This document shows, one piece after another, positions 43,475 through 55,396 of a stretch of DNA of 64,000 nucleotides (positions within the stretch are counted from its first letter, which is position 1; each line of letters begins with the position of its first letter). The translations under genes and the position numbers were made by a program. Origin of the DNA: Dugong dugon. Lineage: Eukaryota > Chordata > Mammalia > Sirenia > Dugongidae. The notes under the pieces are model-generated. The model was not told the origin of the DNA. It did not search any database and saw only the letters and a program-made list of their open reading frames with translations. Location: positions 15,425,001 through 15,489,000 of the forward strand of contig CM057482.1 in the NCBI GenBank assembly GCA_030035585.1, written 5' to 3'.

Positions 43475-43650
43475 AGTGACAGACAAGTGGTGGAAGAGGC
43501 ATATAGATGGGCACTATCATGATCCCAATTTTTACCAATTTTCCAATGAAGAAACCAAGGTCACACAGCTAGTAAATGGTAGGGCTAGATTTGAACCTAG
43601 GAAGTCTGGCTCCAGAATGGATGCTCATACTCAATGCTGGAAAAAGAAAA
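43475..43650 (-). repeat. MIR fragment, downstream half
   Basis: TTTTCCAATGAAGAAACCAA, GGTCACACAGCTAGTAAATG and TTTGAACCTAGGAAGTCTGG are the complement of the MIR head. They continue the piece broken at 43021. Positions 43650-44040 have no gene. Confidence 0.8.
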
Positions 43651-44044
43651 TTAAATCCCATGAAGGGCTTGCTGTCCAATTGCTGGCCCAAAAAACAGAT
43701 CATTTAAATTCTTATGTTAAGTGCTAAGAGAACAGTATGCACTGGGCGTTGAAAAGCTGTAGCTTTAAACAACATTTACTTCCATTAATCCAACTCTAAT
43801 TTTCCATGACTTAGAATTTATTGTAGATGACAAATGTAGTAACAAAAAGCCACTAAGCATAGAAATGCTCTCTTGAGCTTTGGTTTCTTTCACAGTGGGA
43901 TCCAGCTTCTATGATCGAGGGATTGGTAGGAAGTAAAGCTGGAAAGCTGTGCACTGCTGCTGTCAGTCACCATGGCTAACCATACACAAAGTCAGCAACT
44001 GATTCTAATAGATCTCGTGTTGCTTTGTTTCATATCCCCAGGGA

Positions 44045-44230
44045 GAGTGTAAGCCCCCTGAGGCAGGGTCTGTGACTTTTCATCATTAATTTCTTTATCC
44101 ATGGTTGGGGTGGCGGGGGGGAAGCCATTACAGTGTATTAAGTACCTACTAGGTGCCAGGCATGTGTTAGCAGTCAGAGATACAGCAATAAATAGGACCA
44201 GACTTTCTACAGCAGGACACAGATGGGCAA
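44045..44230 (+). repeat. L2-like fragments
   Basis: GTGTAAGCCCCCTGAGGCAG is followed by AAGTACCTACTAGGTGCCAG and GAGATACAGCAATAAATAGG. A further L2-like piece with TGTATTCATTCATGTGTTCA lies at 44915-45060. Between and up to 46190 I see no gene. Confidence 0.55.
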
Positions 44231-46189
44231 AGAGATAGCTGGTGACATGGTACAGCTGGGTCTATATCAGAAGAAAGAAAATGTACTAAGAGCCCAGAGG
44301 AAGCAATCCACTCTGCCCAGAAGATGGCTGTGACCAGTCCATATAAGCAGGACTTCTGTTGCTATAAGAATAAAAAAGAGTTGAAGAACAATAAGAGTGA
44401 GCCAACAGCCAAGTGACAACTACATCTGGAATCCTTATATGCCATTAAGCAGTTTTGTTCTCCCAATTATGGCATGTGAATACACACAACTGCTTGCACA
44501 CAAGCTTACTCCTCTCGCCTCTCTCTGATCTACTCTCCTTCTTCTCCCTCTCAGTGACCCTGTCTCTGCCTAACTTTCCATCCCTCCTTCTTCATCTTAC
44601 CATCCCTTTCCTCTAATGACCCTCTGTTGTGCTCGTCTTTACCCTTCCTGTCTTGACTGTGGTTAACTGGATATGATAGAAAACTTAGATTCTGAAAAGA
44701 ACCAGGAATCTATCAGGACTGAGCCATGGTACTAGGCTGGTTCTACTCAGGTTACATCCTTCCGTCTCCCTGTCCCGTCACCTCCTGGAAGTTTTTACAC
44801 ACTAGTCAAGAAAGTGCTCGAGGACTTCACATATGAGTAAGCTGTCACCTTCAGTATTGGCATCGAGGTCCACCCTCTTTCATAAGGTAAAATTTCATGA
44901 GTAGGGCCAAGTGTATTCATTCATGTGTTCATTCATCCAACTACCCATCCGCTCAATAAGCAGGATATTCTGAGTTCCTGTGCTAATAACCAGGAAGGTT
45001 GAGAGGAATGCAGCCCAGTGGGAGAGCCAAACACGTAAATGCCTAATGACAATATGATGCCATAGAAATCAGAGTTGAAAGCATTGGTCTGTGGAAAAGG
45101 AGACTGTGAAAGGGGATTGAAAGGTGATCTGAGAGGTAGAGGGATCAGTAGAAACTGGTGTTATCCAAACCAAGAGAAGAAGCTTTTAAAGCAAGTGGCC
45201 AACAAATTCAAAAGCAGCTGAGAGGCCCAGGAGAACAAGAATGAAAAGCTTCCCATTTATCTGACCACAGGAAGTTGTTGGAGACCCTGGTGGTGGTGCA
45301 GTTTTATTGGAGTGATGGGATGAAAGCCAGATAGTGACGGGTCAAGGGGTGAATATAAGTATAGAAGGGAAGAACTTTAACGCGGACAACTCTGCAGAAG
45401 TTTGACTCTGAAGAAAAGAGAGAAATAGAGCAGTAGCTGGAGAGAGACATTAAGATGGTGAGGTTTTTGTGTGTTTGTTTTTGTCTTTTGTTTTTTTTTT
45501 GTTTTTTGATGGAAGAAATTTGAGCATCATGGCAGATCCTGCTGCCTCCACCTGGGGCAGAAAGAGACCGTCTGTCAGTTTCCCTGTATCCCCCGCTTCA
45601 GAGAATGTCAGAAACTTTTCCAAGGACTGTCACAAAGAGAGAAGGCGAAGAGGCTTCTGCTGAAGACCCTGGTTCTGCTGGGGAACCGAGGTCAGCAGAC
45701 TCCCCCTGAAGCAGCTCTCTGAGAAGGTCCCAAGTGCAGACCCAATGAAAGCATGTCGTGGTAGATTCCAAAGGGCACTGGCCTCAGAAATAAGGGCACT
45801 GGGGAGTCAGGCAACCCTCCACATACTGGGTGAACCCTCTGGTAAACATCTCAGATACTCAGGGTGAACCCTTCTGAAGGAGCGGGCTTTACATGAAGCT
45901 TCCTCCCCAGACTTCATGAATTTGAATTTTTGGTTCTGTTCCTTGAGCAGGCCTGGATGTCACCTTGTGGAAACTTTGCTTCTGGCTCCTTATGTCTCTG
46001 TGGCCCATAAGCATTGAGCAAATGCCCAAAGCGTCCCTGGAGCTAACAGATGCAGAATCCTGCCCCTTTGAGCCACAGGGTGGTTGGAGTTGTAAGTGGT
46101 TGGTGAAGGCAATGAAAGCAAGGACTGAGGCCTGGGAAGGGACTCCAACATGCATGCACAAGTGTACTCCTGAGTGTGTGGGTGTTTAA

Positions 46190-46360
46190 CATAAAATATC
46201 AAAATCACAGAATAGAAATCCATAGGATCATCTGGCCTAAGGATCTTCTATTTACGGATGAGGAAACTGACGTCAGAAAGGGGAAGGCACTTGCCTGGGG
46301 CTGTATAGGGAGTTTGTGGCAAAGCTGGGGTGAACCTGAGCCTCTAGCCCCATCTACTCC
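46190..46360 (-). repeat. MIR-type fragment
   Basis: TTACGGATGAGGAAACTGAC and GGCACTTGCCTGGGGCTGTA form a MIR complement. Confidence 0.6.
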
Positions 46361-46519
46361 AACCACCAGAAGCATGACCACTCTCAGCTGCAGTAAGGCC
46401 TGGTTGTGAAAGGACAGTGGAACTCAGGATCATTTTCCCAGAAAAGCAGTGTGGGACAGGGTGATTAATTGTAACCATCCAGCAGCCATGATGGACATAG
46501 GCGACACCATTTATTATGA

Positions 46520-46715
46520 CCTCAGGGAAGTCCTCCCTGACCCTGGCTTTAGATCTCTGTTCTACACCCCCAGAGCACCCTGGACATCTTTGTAAAAGTC
46601 ATGGCACTAGCGATTTCTTCGGAAGACGGACTTGTCTCTCTTGTTCACTGTGTTGCCCCAGCACTTAGCACATGAATGGCCCAAGGTGAAGCTCAATTAG
46701 TATCTGTTTAAATAA
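46520..46715 (+). repeat. L2 3' end
   Basis: CAGGGAAGTCCTCCCTGACC and TCTTGTTCACTGTGTTGCCC, followed by CAGCACTTAGCACATGAATG, match the L2 terminal region. Positions 46735-47080 hold no gene. Confidence 0.65.
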
Positions 46716-47084
46716 TTAATTAGTTAATTAATTCTACCCTGTAGAACCAGCTGTCTGGGTGAAAAGTTGTTCAGAATTCTGACCTCGAACATGAGGAAAC
46801 TCCCTCCCTCCCACGCAGCCCCTGCTATAGAAGCAGGCCTCCTTTCCTGCTCTGCTTCCTGGGACAGGCCCAGGGCAGGGCTCCCCCAGATGTCGGCTGA
46901 ACAGCACAGACCACACAGACCCCTCTGCTCCCATGTTTGAACTCTGTGCTTCTCTGATGCTACCCAATAATACTCTCTCTGTTCTCAGATCCTCCACGTG
47001 ATGATCCATGCTGAGCCAACAGCTGACTAACCCCCTACCACTCCATCCATTTTGAATGTGCATCAAGGATTTGTGTAGCTGGCT

Positions 47085-47430
47085 TTGGAGTCCCAAATAT
47101 AGACCTATATGTTTATCCTTATTAAAATTTATCTTATTGGATTTGCCCCTTCAATCTAGACTACTAAGGTGTGCCTACATCCTATCTTTCCTCCAGTGTA
47201 TTTACTATCCTTCCCAAATTCATCTGAGAATGTGGCAAGCAGTTTGTCCATGTCTTCATTGACTCCATTAATTGAAATATAAACTCATCAGCATTTAAAA
47301 GAGAGCCTTGTGGCATGGCACTAGAGACCCTTCAAAAGGTTGGCAGTTCTCTTTTTAATTGACACTTACTATGCACTCCCCTTCACCAGTTACATCTAAC
47401 TCATCAACCAGCTCTGAATTTCTTCCCCAA
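47085..47430 (+). repeat. Very old interspersed repeat (CR1/L3-like, tentative)
   Basis: CCTTCCCAAATTCATCTGAG, CATTGACTCCATTAATTGAA, CTTGTGGCATGGCACTAGAG and TCATCAACCAGCTCTGAATT resemble a mammal-wide ancient element. The family is uncertain. It is non-coding here. From 47430 to 48870 no gene is supported. Confidence 0.35.
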
Positions 47431-48876
47431 CCTTGGTCCATGGACAAGAAAGACAAGATCATATGGTCTACTGCCATTTCTCTACCCAGCTTCCTTTACA
47501 CCTCAACTCTCTACCTCTAGGTCTCCCTACCTCCTCCTTTTCCTCGTTACTGCAGTTTTTATAAGACAATATACATGGCCTCTAAGTCAGCAGTGTAAAT
47601 ATTTGGGAAACCCTGATCTAGCTCAAATTTCTCTTACGGGTTTTCTTATGATGGTACAGAATCTAACATAAAAGCAAGGTGTAATAAATATTTGCAGAAG
47701 AAAGGAAAGACACCGTGGTAAATTTGCCAAATTCCTTGTTGGAACTGAAGCTTATGTGTTATAATATTCTTCTGGAATGTAGATGTTTTCTCACCCCAGT
47801 TTTTCTAGAAAGGAAGCCTGAGACAAAGCTTACATGCTAATGCTTTACTGGGCAAGGGTACAATCCCAGGGCAGTGAGAGCAGGGCAAAAGAAAAGCAAG
47901 GCAGGGAAGGAGGGAAAGCAAATGCAAGGTTGTCTATTACTGAGATGGCCACATCGTTACAAAGAAAAAAAAGAGGAGATAGGCTGGATGTACCAGGAGA
48001 GGCTGTTTGGAACCACTGTTCCTTGGAATAGCCCATCAGCAGTGGGAATAGCCCTTCCCACCTTCTCTTTCATTGGTCAGAGTTCGCCACACAGGATGTT
48101 ACAGCCTCTGCACTTTCAGAGGGTGTCATCCTATGAGCAGCTACTACAGAAGCCAAATCTATACCTGGCGGCCCGGGACATGGCCACTGAGCCCGGAAAT
48201 GGGCTAAAAACCAGCAGCACCCTTGTGGTCTGCTCAGGGTAGGCTTCATGGACAGTGCAAAGGGGACACTCCAGAGCCTGGTCCTCAATCCAAGGAAGGC
48301 TGAGATGGCAGGTGGTGCTAGAATATGAGCAAGAGTAACTCAGATGGGACCCTCCATTGAGCAAGCACATGAAGGTCCAGAGGCAGGCGAGGCCCATGGA
48401 TCTGGAGAGCCACATGTGGTGGGTTTCCCAAAGATGTGTGTGTGCATGGGCATAGGAGTTGCTGCAGGGGCCCCAAACCAGATGTCTGTAGGGGCCATGC
48501 AGTGCTGCCAGAGGGGAGCCGGGTTATATAACTGTGCAGTGATTGGGGGAGCACACGTTCCCTACAAAGCACAAGCAATTTTAGACTGACAGGACATGGG
48601 CTTAGTGTTGCCAGATTCCCCTACATTTCACAAGGAGCAAAAATAATCCAGATCCGTACATTGAGACTGGAGGAAGCCCTAGATCTATTGCCTGATGTAA
48701 AAATGGTGTGGCGGGGGCATCTGACCACCTCTAACTTCACAAGGGGCAAGGAGAATAAAGGTCAACAGCCCAAGGCTGATTCCTATGAAGAGGAGGTCAG
48801 ACATGCCTCCACCCTCCAACCTTTTTACCAATTCTGACACGAACCTTCCCTTTCACAGCACTCTCTACTTCTCTGC

Positions 48877-49585
48877 TGGGTTCAATAATTCACTGTAATG
48901 GCCACACAGAACTCACAGACAATACTCATGATTATGGGGTTTATTAGGAAAGTAACAGGTTACAGTTCAGGATCAGAAATGACTCAGGATACAGTTCTTC
49001 CCTCAGGACAGCCTCTTCTCAGCCATGCCCACAGGCATGCCTCTCTCTGGACCCTCGGCCTCTGCCCTGCTTGGGCAAGTGTTACAAAGCTCTTTCAGCT
49101 CTGCTGATAAGTTCCCAGGGCACCCCACTCAGCCAGTAAGCCTAGTGCCCAAAGGCGCTCAGCTTTCTCACTCCGTGGGCCGGGAAGCCCCACCGCAGCT
49201 ATCTCGCAGCAGTCTCCTGACTCCTACCTTCTGGAGCCGCCATCTCTCACTGTCTTCTGTGTTATAGCTCCTCTCTCTGTCTCCCAGATCTAGGAGGTTC
49301 TCAGCACAGGAATCCTGGGTCCAAATGATGTGCTCCACTCTTATGTCTTCTTTCTTGGTGGTAGTAGGTCCCCACTCTGCTCTGGGATTGGCTCTCTTTT
49401 AAGCCTAGCAGGATGACAAAACTGACCAATTCCCTCATTAGGGTTCCATACACCTTATTTGCATTCTTAGCAAGCTGTCCAATCCCCTTGGTGGGCCACA
49501 AGCACCTTATTTGCATAGCCCCAACCAACCATTCAGTGGAAGTTACCAGATCATGATGAGAAAGGCTGTATAAAAACAATCTATC
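48877..49585 (-). mobile_element. Solo LTR-like element
   Basis: The left edge TGGGTTCAATAATTC reads in reverse as a CA-ending LTR terminus. GGGGTTTATTAGGAAAG is the complement of an AATAAA signal close to that end, as in an LTR R region. Shared blocks with 6479-7700 (GGCAAGTGTTACAAA; CTAGGAGGTTCTCAG; CTTCTTTCTTGGTGGTA) define the family. There is no internal retroviral sequence, so a solo LTR is the simplest reading. Confidence 0.6.
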
Positions 49586-49589
49586 ACAC

Positions 49590-49965
49590 CACACCTGGAA
49601 ACAACTCTTAAGCCTTGAACCGAAACTATCGCACAAAGTCATCTTTAAACTAAACAGTAATTTAGCTCACTTAATAAAGAATGCTCATCTTGAGCACTGT
49701 GCTCTTTCTAAGGATTATCTATATGAGATTAAATGAACGACGGCAACTCTAAAACACACATGATAACTTTATACATGAAATGGTATGTATGCAAGGGTAT
49801 ACACGAAATGGTGAAACATGGGCAGAGAGAAGGAGAATGGTGACACAATGTGAAGTATGTAACCATTGTCGACGAGCTATACATGTAAAAATTGTTGAGT
49901 GGGTATATTTTTGTTGTGTATATCTTCACCAAAATAAATTTTTTTAAGTTAAAAAAATTCAGATT
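49590..49965 (+). mobile_element. L1 3' UTR fragment
   Basis: CTTGAACCGAAACTATCGCA, GTAATTTAGCTCACTTAATA and AATGGTGACACAATGTGAAG are related to 6200-6470. It ends in AATAAATTTTTTT. Confidence 0.6.
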
Positions 49966-49974
49966 TAAAAAATG

Positions 49975-51484
49975 AGTTTTCTCAACTTTTCAATGTTTCT
50001 AGCTAATAGGATCAAAACATGTCTAAATGCTTTGAGTACATGAGAACTAAATTAAGAATCTTAAAACGCTCCTGGACATCATAACAGAAAACTCAGACAA
50101 ATGGAAAGCCATGCCATGTTCTTGAATGGAAAGATATGACATCATAAATATATGGATTCTCTCTGAGTTAATCTATAATTTTAAAGCAATACTTTACAAT
50201 TTGAGGAAAATATACATGCAAATTTTTAAGTGTATATGGAAAAAATAAACAAGAAAGATTAGTTAAGAAAATTCTGAAGAAGAAGAGTAAATGGTGTGGA
50301 GGGACTAGATCCATCAGGTAGAAAAACATAGTACAAAGCTACAAGAGTTAAAACAGTGATGTCAGCACATGAATAAACAGTGATACAGACAGAATCAAAA
50401 GAAAAGTCTAGAAACAGTCATAAATATGTAAGAAAATTGGAAATATGGTGAAGATGAAATGTCAAGATGGAGGCATGAATGATTCATAAAATGATGGGAG
50501 ACAACTAGGAAAAAAATAAAGTTAGGGCCCTACTTCCACCTCACACAAAAATAATCCCCATTTAATCTAGTATACCATTCAGTTCACTCACTTATTTTAT
50601 TGCCTGTTTCTCCCCCTCTAGAATGCAGGCTGCATGAAGCCAGAGATTTTTGACTGTTTTCCTCACTGTGGTATCCTCAGTGTATAGAAAGAATGAAGTC
50701 CAGCACACAGTATGTGGCCAATAAATATTCTGATAAATGAGTTGAATAAGCGAATCAAAGATTTAAATGTTAACAACAGAATCTTTAAAGTAATAGGGAA
50801 AACTACTGGAGAATATTTTTATAAATTTACCTTGTATAATACTTTCTAAGTATTAAAAAAATCTCAAAGCTGTTTAAAAAAATTAATCAATTTGATCATG
50901 GAGAAAAGCTTCTGCAAGGAAAAGCCATAATTAAAGACAAAAATAAAATAAGTGACAACCTAATGAAAAAAATATTTGTATCTCATTTATTAAGCAAAGG
51001 TGCAATAAAGAGCTCCCTTAGTAAAAGACCAACAGCACAATAGAAAAATGGGCAAAGAATATGAACAGAAATTCACTAAAAATGTTCATCCTTACTCATA
51101 ATATGAAAAATGCAAATTAAAACTCCAAAGAGATGTCAGTTTTCATCTATTAGATTGGGAAGCTTGAACATTTTGATACCTCACTGTGTTGGTGATGATG
51201 TGGGGAAACAGACCTTCTCACAGATTGCCTAAGGGAGAATCACCTGGCCCAGAGCACTGTGGCAGGTAATTTAACAATGCTATCAAAATTATAAATGTTC
51301 ATAGCCTTTGACCCAGAATTTCTACTTCTAGGAATTTATCCTTCAGATACACTCAAATACAATGCACAACAGTTTCTGCAAGGCTAGTCACTGAAGCACT
51401 GTTTATAACAAAAAAAGACTGGAAATAACCCAAATGTCCATCATTAGGGAAGTGATGAAATTAATGATGGTACATCATACAGCG
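49975..51484 (+). repeat. L1M ORF2 3' region, decayed
   Basis: TGGAAAGCCATGCCATGTTC, CAAAGCTACAAGAGTTAAAA, GAAATTCACTAAAAATGTTC and CCAAATGTCCATCATTAGGG are typical of the L1 reverse-transcribed region. All frames are broken. It is interrupted by the RTE at 51485 and resumes at 53215. Confidence 0.8.
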
Positions 51485-53214
51485 GTTGTTGTTGTTAAGT
51501 GCCATCGAGTTGGTTCCGTCTCATAGCGACCCTATGTACAACAGAACAAAACACTGCCTGGTCCTGCACCATCCTCACAATTGTTGGTATGCTTGACCCC
51601 ACTGTTGCAGGCACTGTGCCAATCCATCTCATTGAAAGTCTTCCTCTTTTTCGCTGATCCTCTACTTTACCAAGCATGATGTCCTTCTCCAGGGACTGGT
51701 CTCTCCTGATAACATGTCCAAACTATGTGAGACATTTTGATACCTCATTGTGTTGATAAGTCTTGCCATCCTTGCTACTGAGAAGCATTCTGGCTGTACT
51801 TCTTAAGACAGATTTGTTAGTTCTTCTGGCAGTCTACCGAGTATTCAGTATTATTTGCCAATACCATAATTCGAAGGCATCAATTCTTCTTCCTTATCCA
51901 TTATCCAGCTTTCACATGCATGTGAGGCGAATGAAAATACCGTGGCTTGGGTCAGGCACACCTTAGTCCTCAAAGTGACGTCTTTGCTTTTTAACACTTT
52001 AAAGAGGTCTTTTGCAGCAGATTTGCCCAATGCAATGTGTCGTTGGATTTCTTGACTGCTGCTTCCATGGGCGTGGATTATGGATCCAAGTAAAATGAAA
52101 TCCTTGACCACTTCAATATTTTCTCTGTTTATCATGATGTTGCTTATTGGTCCAGTTGTGAGGATTTTTGTTTTCTTTATGTTGAGGTGTAATCCATACT
52201 GAAGGCTGTGGTCTTTGATCTTCGTCAGTAAGTGCTCCAAGTTCTCTTCACTTTCAGCAAGCAGGATTGTGTCATCTGCATAATGCAAGTTGTTAATTAG
52301 TCTTCCTCCAAGCCTGATGCCCCATTCTTCTTCGTATAGCCCAGCTTCTCCGATCATTTGCTCAGCATACAGATTGAATAAGTATGGTGAAAGGATACAA
52401 CTCTGAGGCACACCTTTCCTGACTTTAAACTGCTCAGTATTCCCTTGTTCTGTTCAAACAACTGCCTCTTGGTCTATGTTCAGGTTTTGCATGAGCACAA
52501 TTAAGTGTTCTGGAATTCCCATTCTTCGTAATGTTATCCATAGTCATGGTCCACACTGTCGAATGCCTTTGCATAGTCAATAAAACACAGATAAACATCT
52601 TTCTGGTATTCTCTGCTTTCAGCCAAGATCCATCTGACATCAGCAATGATATCCTTTGTTCCGTTTCCTCTTCTGAATCTTGCTTGAATTTTTGTCAGTT
52701 CCCTGTTGATGTACTGCTAAAACCGATTATGAATGATCTTCAACAAAATTTTACTTTTGTGTGATATTAATGATATTGTTTGATAATTTCCACATTCTGT
52801 TGGATCACCTTTCTTTGGAATGGGTACAAATGTGGATTGCTTCCAGTCAGTTGGCCAGGTAGCTGTCTTCCAAATTTCTTGCTGAGGGAATACCTCCAGC
52901 ACTGCATCTGTTTGTCGAAACATCTCAATTGGTATTCTGTCAATTCCTGGAGACTTTTCACCAGTGCCTGCAGTGCAGCTTGGACTTCTTCCTTCAATAC
53001 CATCGGTTCTTGATCATATGCTACCTCCTGAAATGGTTGAACGTTGACCAATTTTTTTTTTTTTGGTACAGTGACTCTGTGTATTCCTTCCATCTTCTTT
53101 TGATGCTTCCTGCATCATTTAATATTTTCCCCATAGAATCCTTCAATATTGCAACTTAATACTTGAATTTTTTCTTCAGTTCTTTCAGCTTGAGAAATTC
53201 CGAACACGTTCTTC
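51485..53214 (-). mobile_element. RTE (BovB-like) LINE, 5'-truncated
   Basis: The tail complement TTGTTGTTGTTAAGTGCCAT lies at 51485, and the reverse transcriptase region runs up to 53214. It interrupts an L1M whose two sides rejoin (CATACAGCGG against CAGTGGAGTACC), with CAGCGG/CAGTGG as a probable short target duplication. The element starts mid-polyprotein, so it lacks promoter and endonuclease. Confidence 0.92.
51851..52923 (-). pseudogene. RTE reverse transcriptase remnant
   Basis: At 52717-52923 the frame reads VPIPKKGDPTECGNYQTISL, an RT finger motif. At 51851-52411 a 186-residue frame carries SCILSPYLFNLYAEQMI and the catalytic YADD box at about residues 44-47, then the region with LEHLLTKIKDHSLQYGLHLN. 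The frames are separated by stops and shifts, so no functional enzyme is made. In life this protein would nick and reverse-transcribe RTE and AfroSINE RNA. Confidence 0.93.
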
Positions 53215-53548
53215 CCAGTGGAGTACCAGAAAATGGAATACCATACAGCCTAAAAAGAATGAGGAAGCTCTACATAAACCAGTTTTGGGAGCTCTCCACA
53301 ACATAATGTTAATTGAAAAAAGCAAGGTGTAGAATGCTGTGTATAGTGGGCAACTATTTGTATGATAAGATACGTAAAATCTCACAGAAGAAAATATAAT
53401 CTCCAGGAAGGAATATATCTTTTAAAAAGATTCAGGACTCAATGGCAACAGATATACTGGACCACATAAAAATGACAAAGGACAACTTGAAGTTAAAAGA
53501 CAAGAGACAGACTAGGAGAAAATATTTTCCATATGAATAAAAGACAAG

Positions 53549-53550
<2 letters not shown>
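53215..53550 (+). repeat. L1M continuation after the RTE
   Basis: CAGTGGAGTACCAGAAAATG, ACAGCCTAAAAAGAATGAGG and GTTAATTGAAAAAAGCAAGG follow the L1 order that stopped at 51484. Further L1 text (AAAATATAATCTCC, GACAAAGGACAACTTG) continues to the TA repeat. Confidence 0.75.

Positions 53551-53551
<1 letters not shown>

Positions 53552-53612
<61 letters not shown>
53552..53612. repeat. TA dinucleotide microsatellite
   Basis: About 30 uninterrupted TA units. Frames rich in Ile and Tyr through it are artefacts. Confidence 0.95.
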
Positions 53613-53618
<6 letters not shown>

Positions 53619-53725
53619 AACACGTGTATATAATTGTTTGTAAATGCACAGAATACCTCTGGAAGTATATACGTGACACTAATAACACCAGTTGTTTCCA
53701 GAGAAGAAAACTAGATGGCATAGAA

Positions 53726-53930
53726 GGAGCCCTGGTGGCACAATGCTTAAAGTGCTCGGCTACTAACCGAAAGGTCAGTAGTTTGAACCCACCAGCAGCT
53801 CCATGGGAGAAAAGACCTGGAGATCTGCTCCCATAAATATTACAGCCTAGGAAACCCTACAGGACAGTTCTACTTTGTAATATAGGGTCACTCTGAGTTG
53901 TAATCGACTCTATGGCACACAGCAACAAAA
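53726..53930 (+). mobile_element. AfroSINE (first of three adjacent)
   Basis: Long form: AAGGAGCCCTGGTGGCACAA to GACTCTATGGCACACAGCAA. The flanks GGCATAGA and GGACATAGA suggest a duplication. Confidence 0.9.
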
Positions 53931-53940
53931 GGGGACATAG

Positions 53941-54137
53941 AGGAGCCTAGGTAGCCCAAGTAGCTTTTTGATCAGCTGCTAACCAAAAGGATGACTATTC
54001 AAATGCACCCAGAAGGAAAGGCCTAGCAATCTGTTTCCATAAAGATTGCAGTCATGAAAACCCTGTGAAGCAGTTCTATTCTGTAACATATGGGGTCATC
54101 ATGAGTCAGGGGCCAACTCAACAGCAACTAACAACAG
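53941..54137 (+). mobile_element. AfroSINE (second of three adjacent)
   Basis: Diverged long form: AGGAGCCTAGGTAGCCCAAG to CAACTCAACAGCAACTAACA. Head-to-tail with the previous copy. Confidence 0.85.
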
Positions 54138-54139
54138 CC

Positions 54140-54345
54140 CAAAAAACTCATTGTCATCGAGTTGATTCTGACTCATAGTGACCTTATAGGGCAGAGCAGA
54201 ATGTCCCCATAAGGTTTCCAAGGCTGTAATTTTTATGAAGCAGACAGCCATATCTTTCTCCTCAGGAACGGCTGGTGGGTTTGAACCGCCAACCTTCTGG
54301 TTAGCAGTCAAGTGCTTAACCACTGCACTACCAGGGTTCTTCCTC
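54140..54345 (-). mobile_element. AfroSINE (third of three adjacent)
   Basis: Reverse-strand long form: CTCATTGTCATCGAGTTGAT to CACTGCACTACCAGGGTTC. It faces the second copy tail-to-tail with no spacer. Positions 54345-54850 have no gene. Confidence 0.92.
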
Positions 54346-54849
54346 CAACAGCAACAGGGGATATAATTAGGCAAGGGGCCTTCCATTGAGAATCTGCATT
54401 AGTAAGAGTAAGCTACGTTGCTATAAAATGTACACTCCCATATCTCCTGGCTCAATCACAATAGAAATTACTTTCTTGCTCATCTAATCATCCAGAGTGG
54501 TTATTTTAGAGAAGCAGGGTTATTTGGTGGCCCAGACTAATGGTGACTCTGCCATCTTTAACATAAGACTTCAAAGCATAGTCATCATTGCTCAGCCCAT
54601 GGGAAAGGGGTCAGAGCAGGAAGGGGAGTCTTTATGGGCCAGGGGAAGAGGCACACATCTCTGCTCACATTCCATTGGCTGGAGCTCAGTCACATGACCA
54701 TGCCTAACTGCAAGGAAGCCTGGGAAGTGTCCAAGAAGAAGGGAGACTGATTCTGGTGGACAGCCAGTGGTCTTCACTGGAGTATCCTTCTGTACCTCTT
54801 AAAATTTGAAATACATGGCTCTATGATTCAAAATAATGAATAAAATTAA

Positions 54850-55396
54850 ATCTGAAAAAACAACATGAGTCAGGTCTGCCCTGAGATCTGCCAGTCTGCA
54901 ATCCATATATAAATGGTATTTTATTATATGAGAAATGTAGCTGTTGCTGGGTGCGGTTGAGTTGCTTCTGAGTTATAGTGACCCTATGGGACACAGTAGA
55001 ACTGTCCTATAGTGTTTCCAAGACAGTAAATCTTTACTGAAACAGGCTGCCACATCTTTCTCCCACAGAGCAGCTGGTGGGTTTGAACCACCGAGCTTTC
55101 AGTTAGCAGCCAAGCACTTAACCACTGCACCACCAGGGCTCCTTGAGAAAAGTATAGACTACTAGATAAATGGTGTTGGAAAGACAGAGTAACCACTAGG
55201 GCAAAAATGTAAAGTTAAGTTGCTTACCACACACCATGCCACCAAAAAAATTCCAAATGGGTTAAAGAACTAAACATAATAAATGAAACAATAAAATGTT
55301 AAAAGAAAATATAATCTCACATAAGGACTATATCTTTAAAAAGACTCAGGACTCAATGGCAGCTGACAAACTGGATGACATAAAAATGGCCTAAAT
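54850..55396 (+). repeat. L1M fragment interrupted by a SINE
   Basis: ATATATAAATGGTATTTTAT is followed, after the SINE, by TAGACTACTAGATAAATGGT, GGGTTAAAGAACTAAACATA and GAAACAATAAAATGTTAAAA, an L1 ORF2-derived region. It stops at 55396, where a younger L1 3' end inserted. Confidence 0.75.
54950..55144 (-). mobile_element. AfroSINE
   Basis: Reverse-strand long form: TTGCTGGGTGCGGTTGAGTT to CACTGCACCACCAGGGCTCC. GAGAAATGTA and GAGAAAAGTA on the two sides are a target duplication with one difference. Confidence 0.93.
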
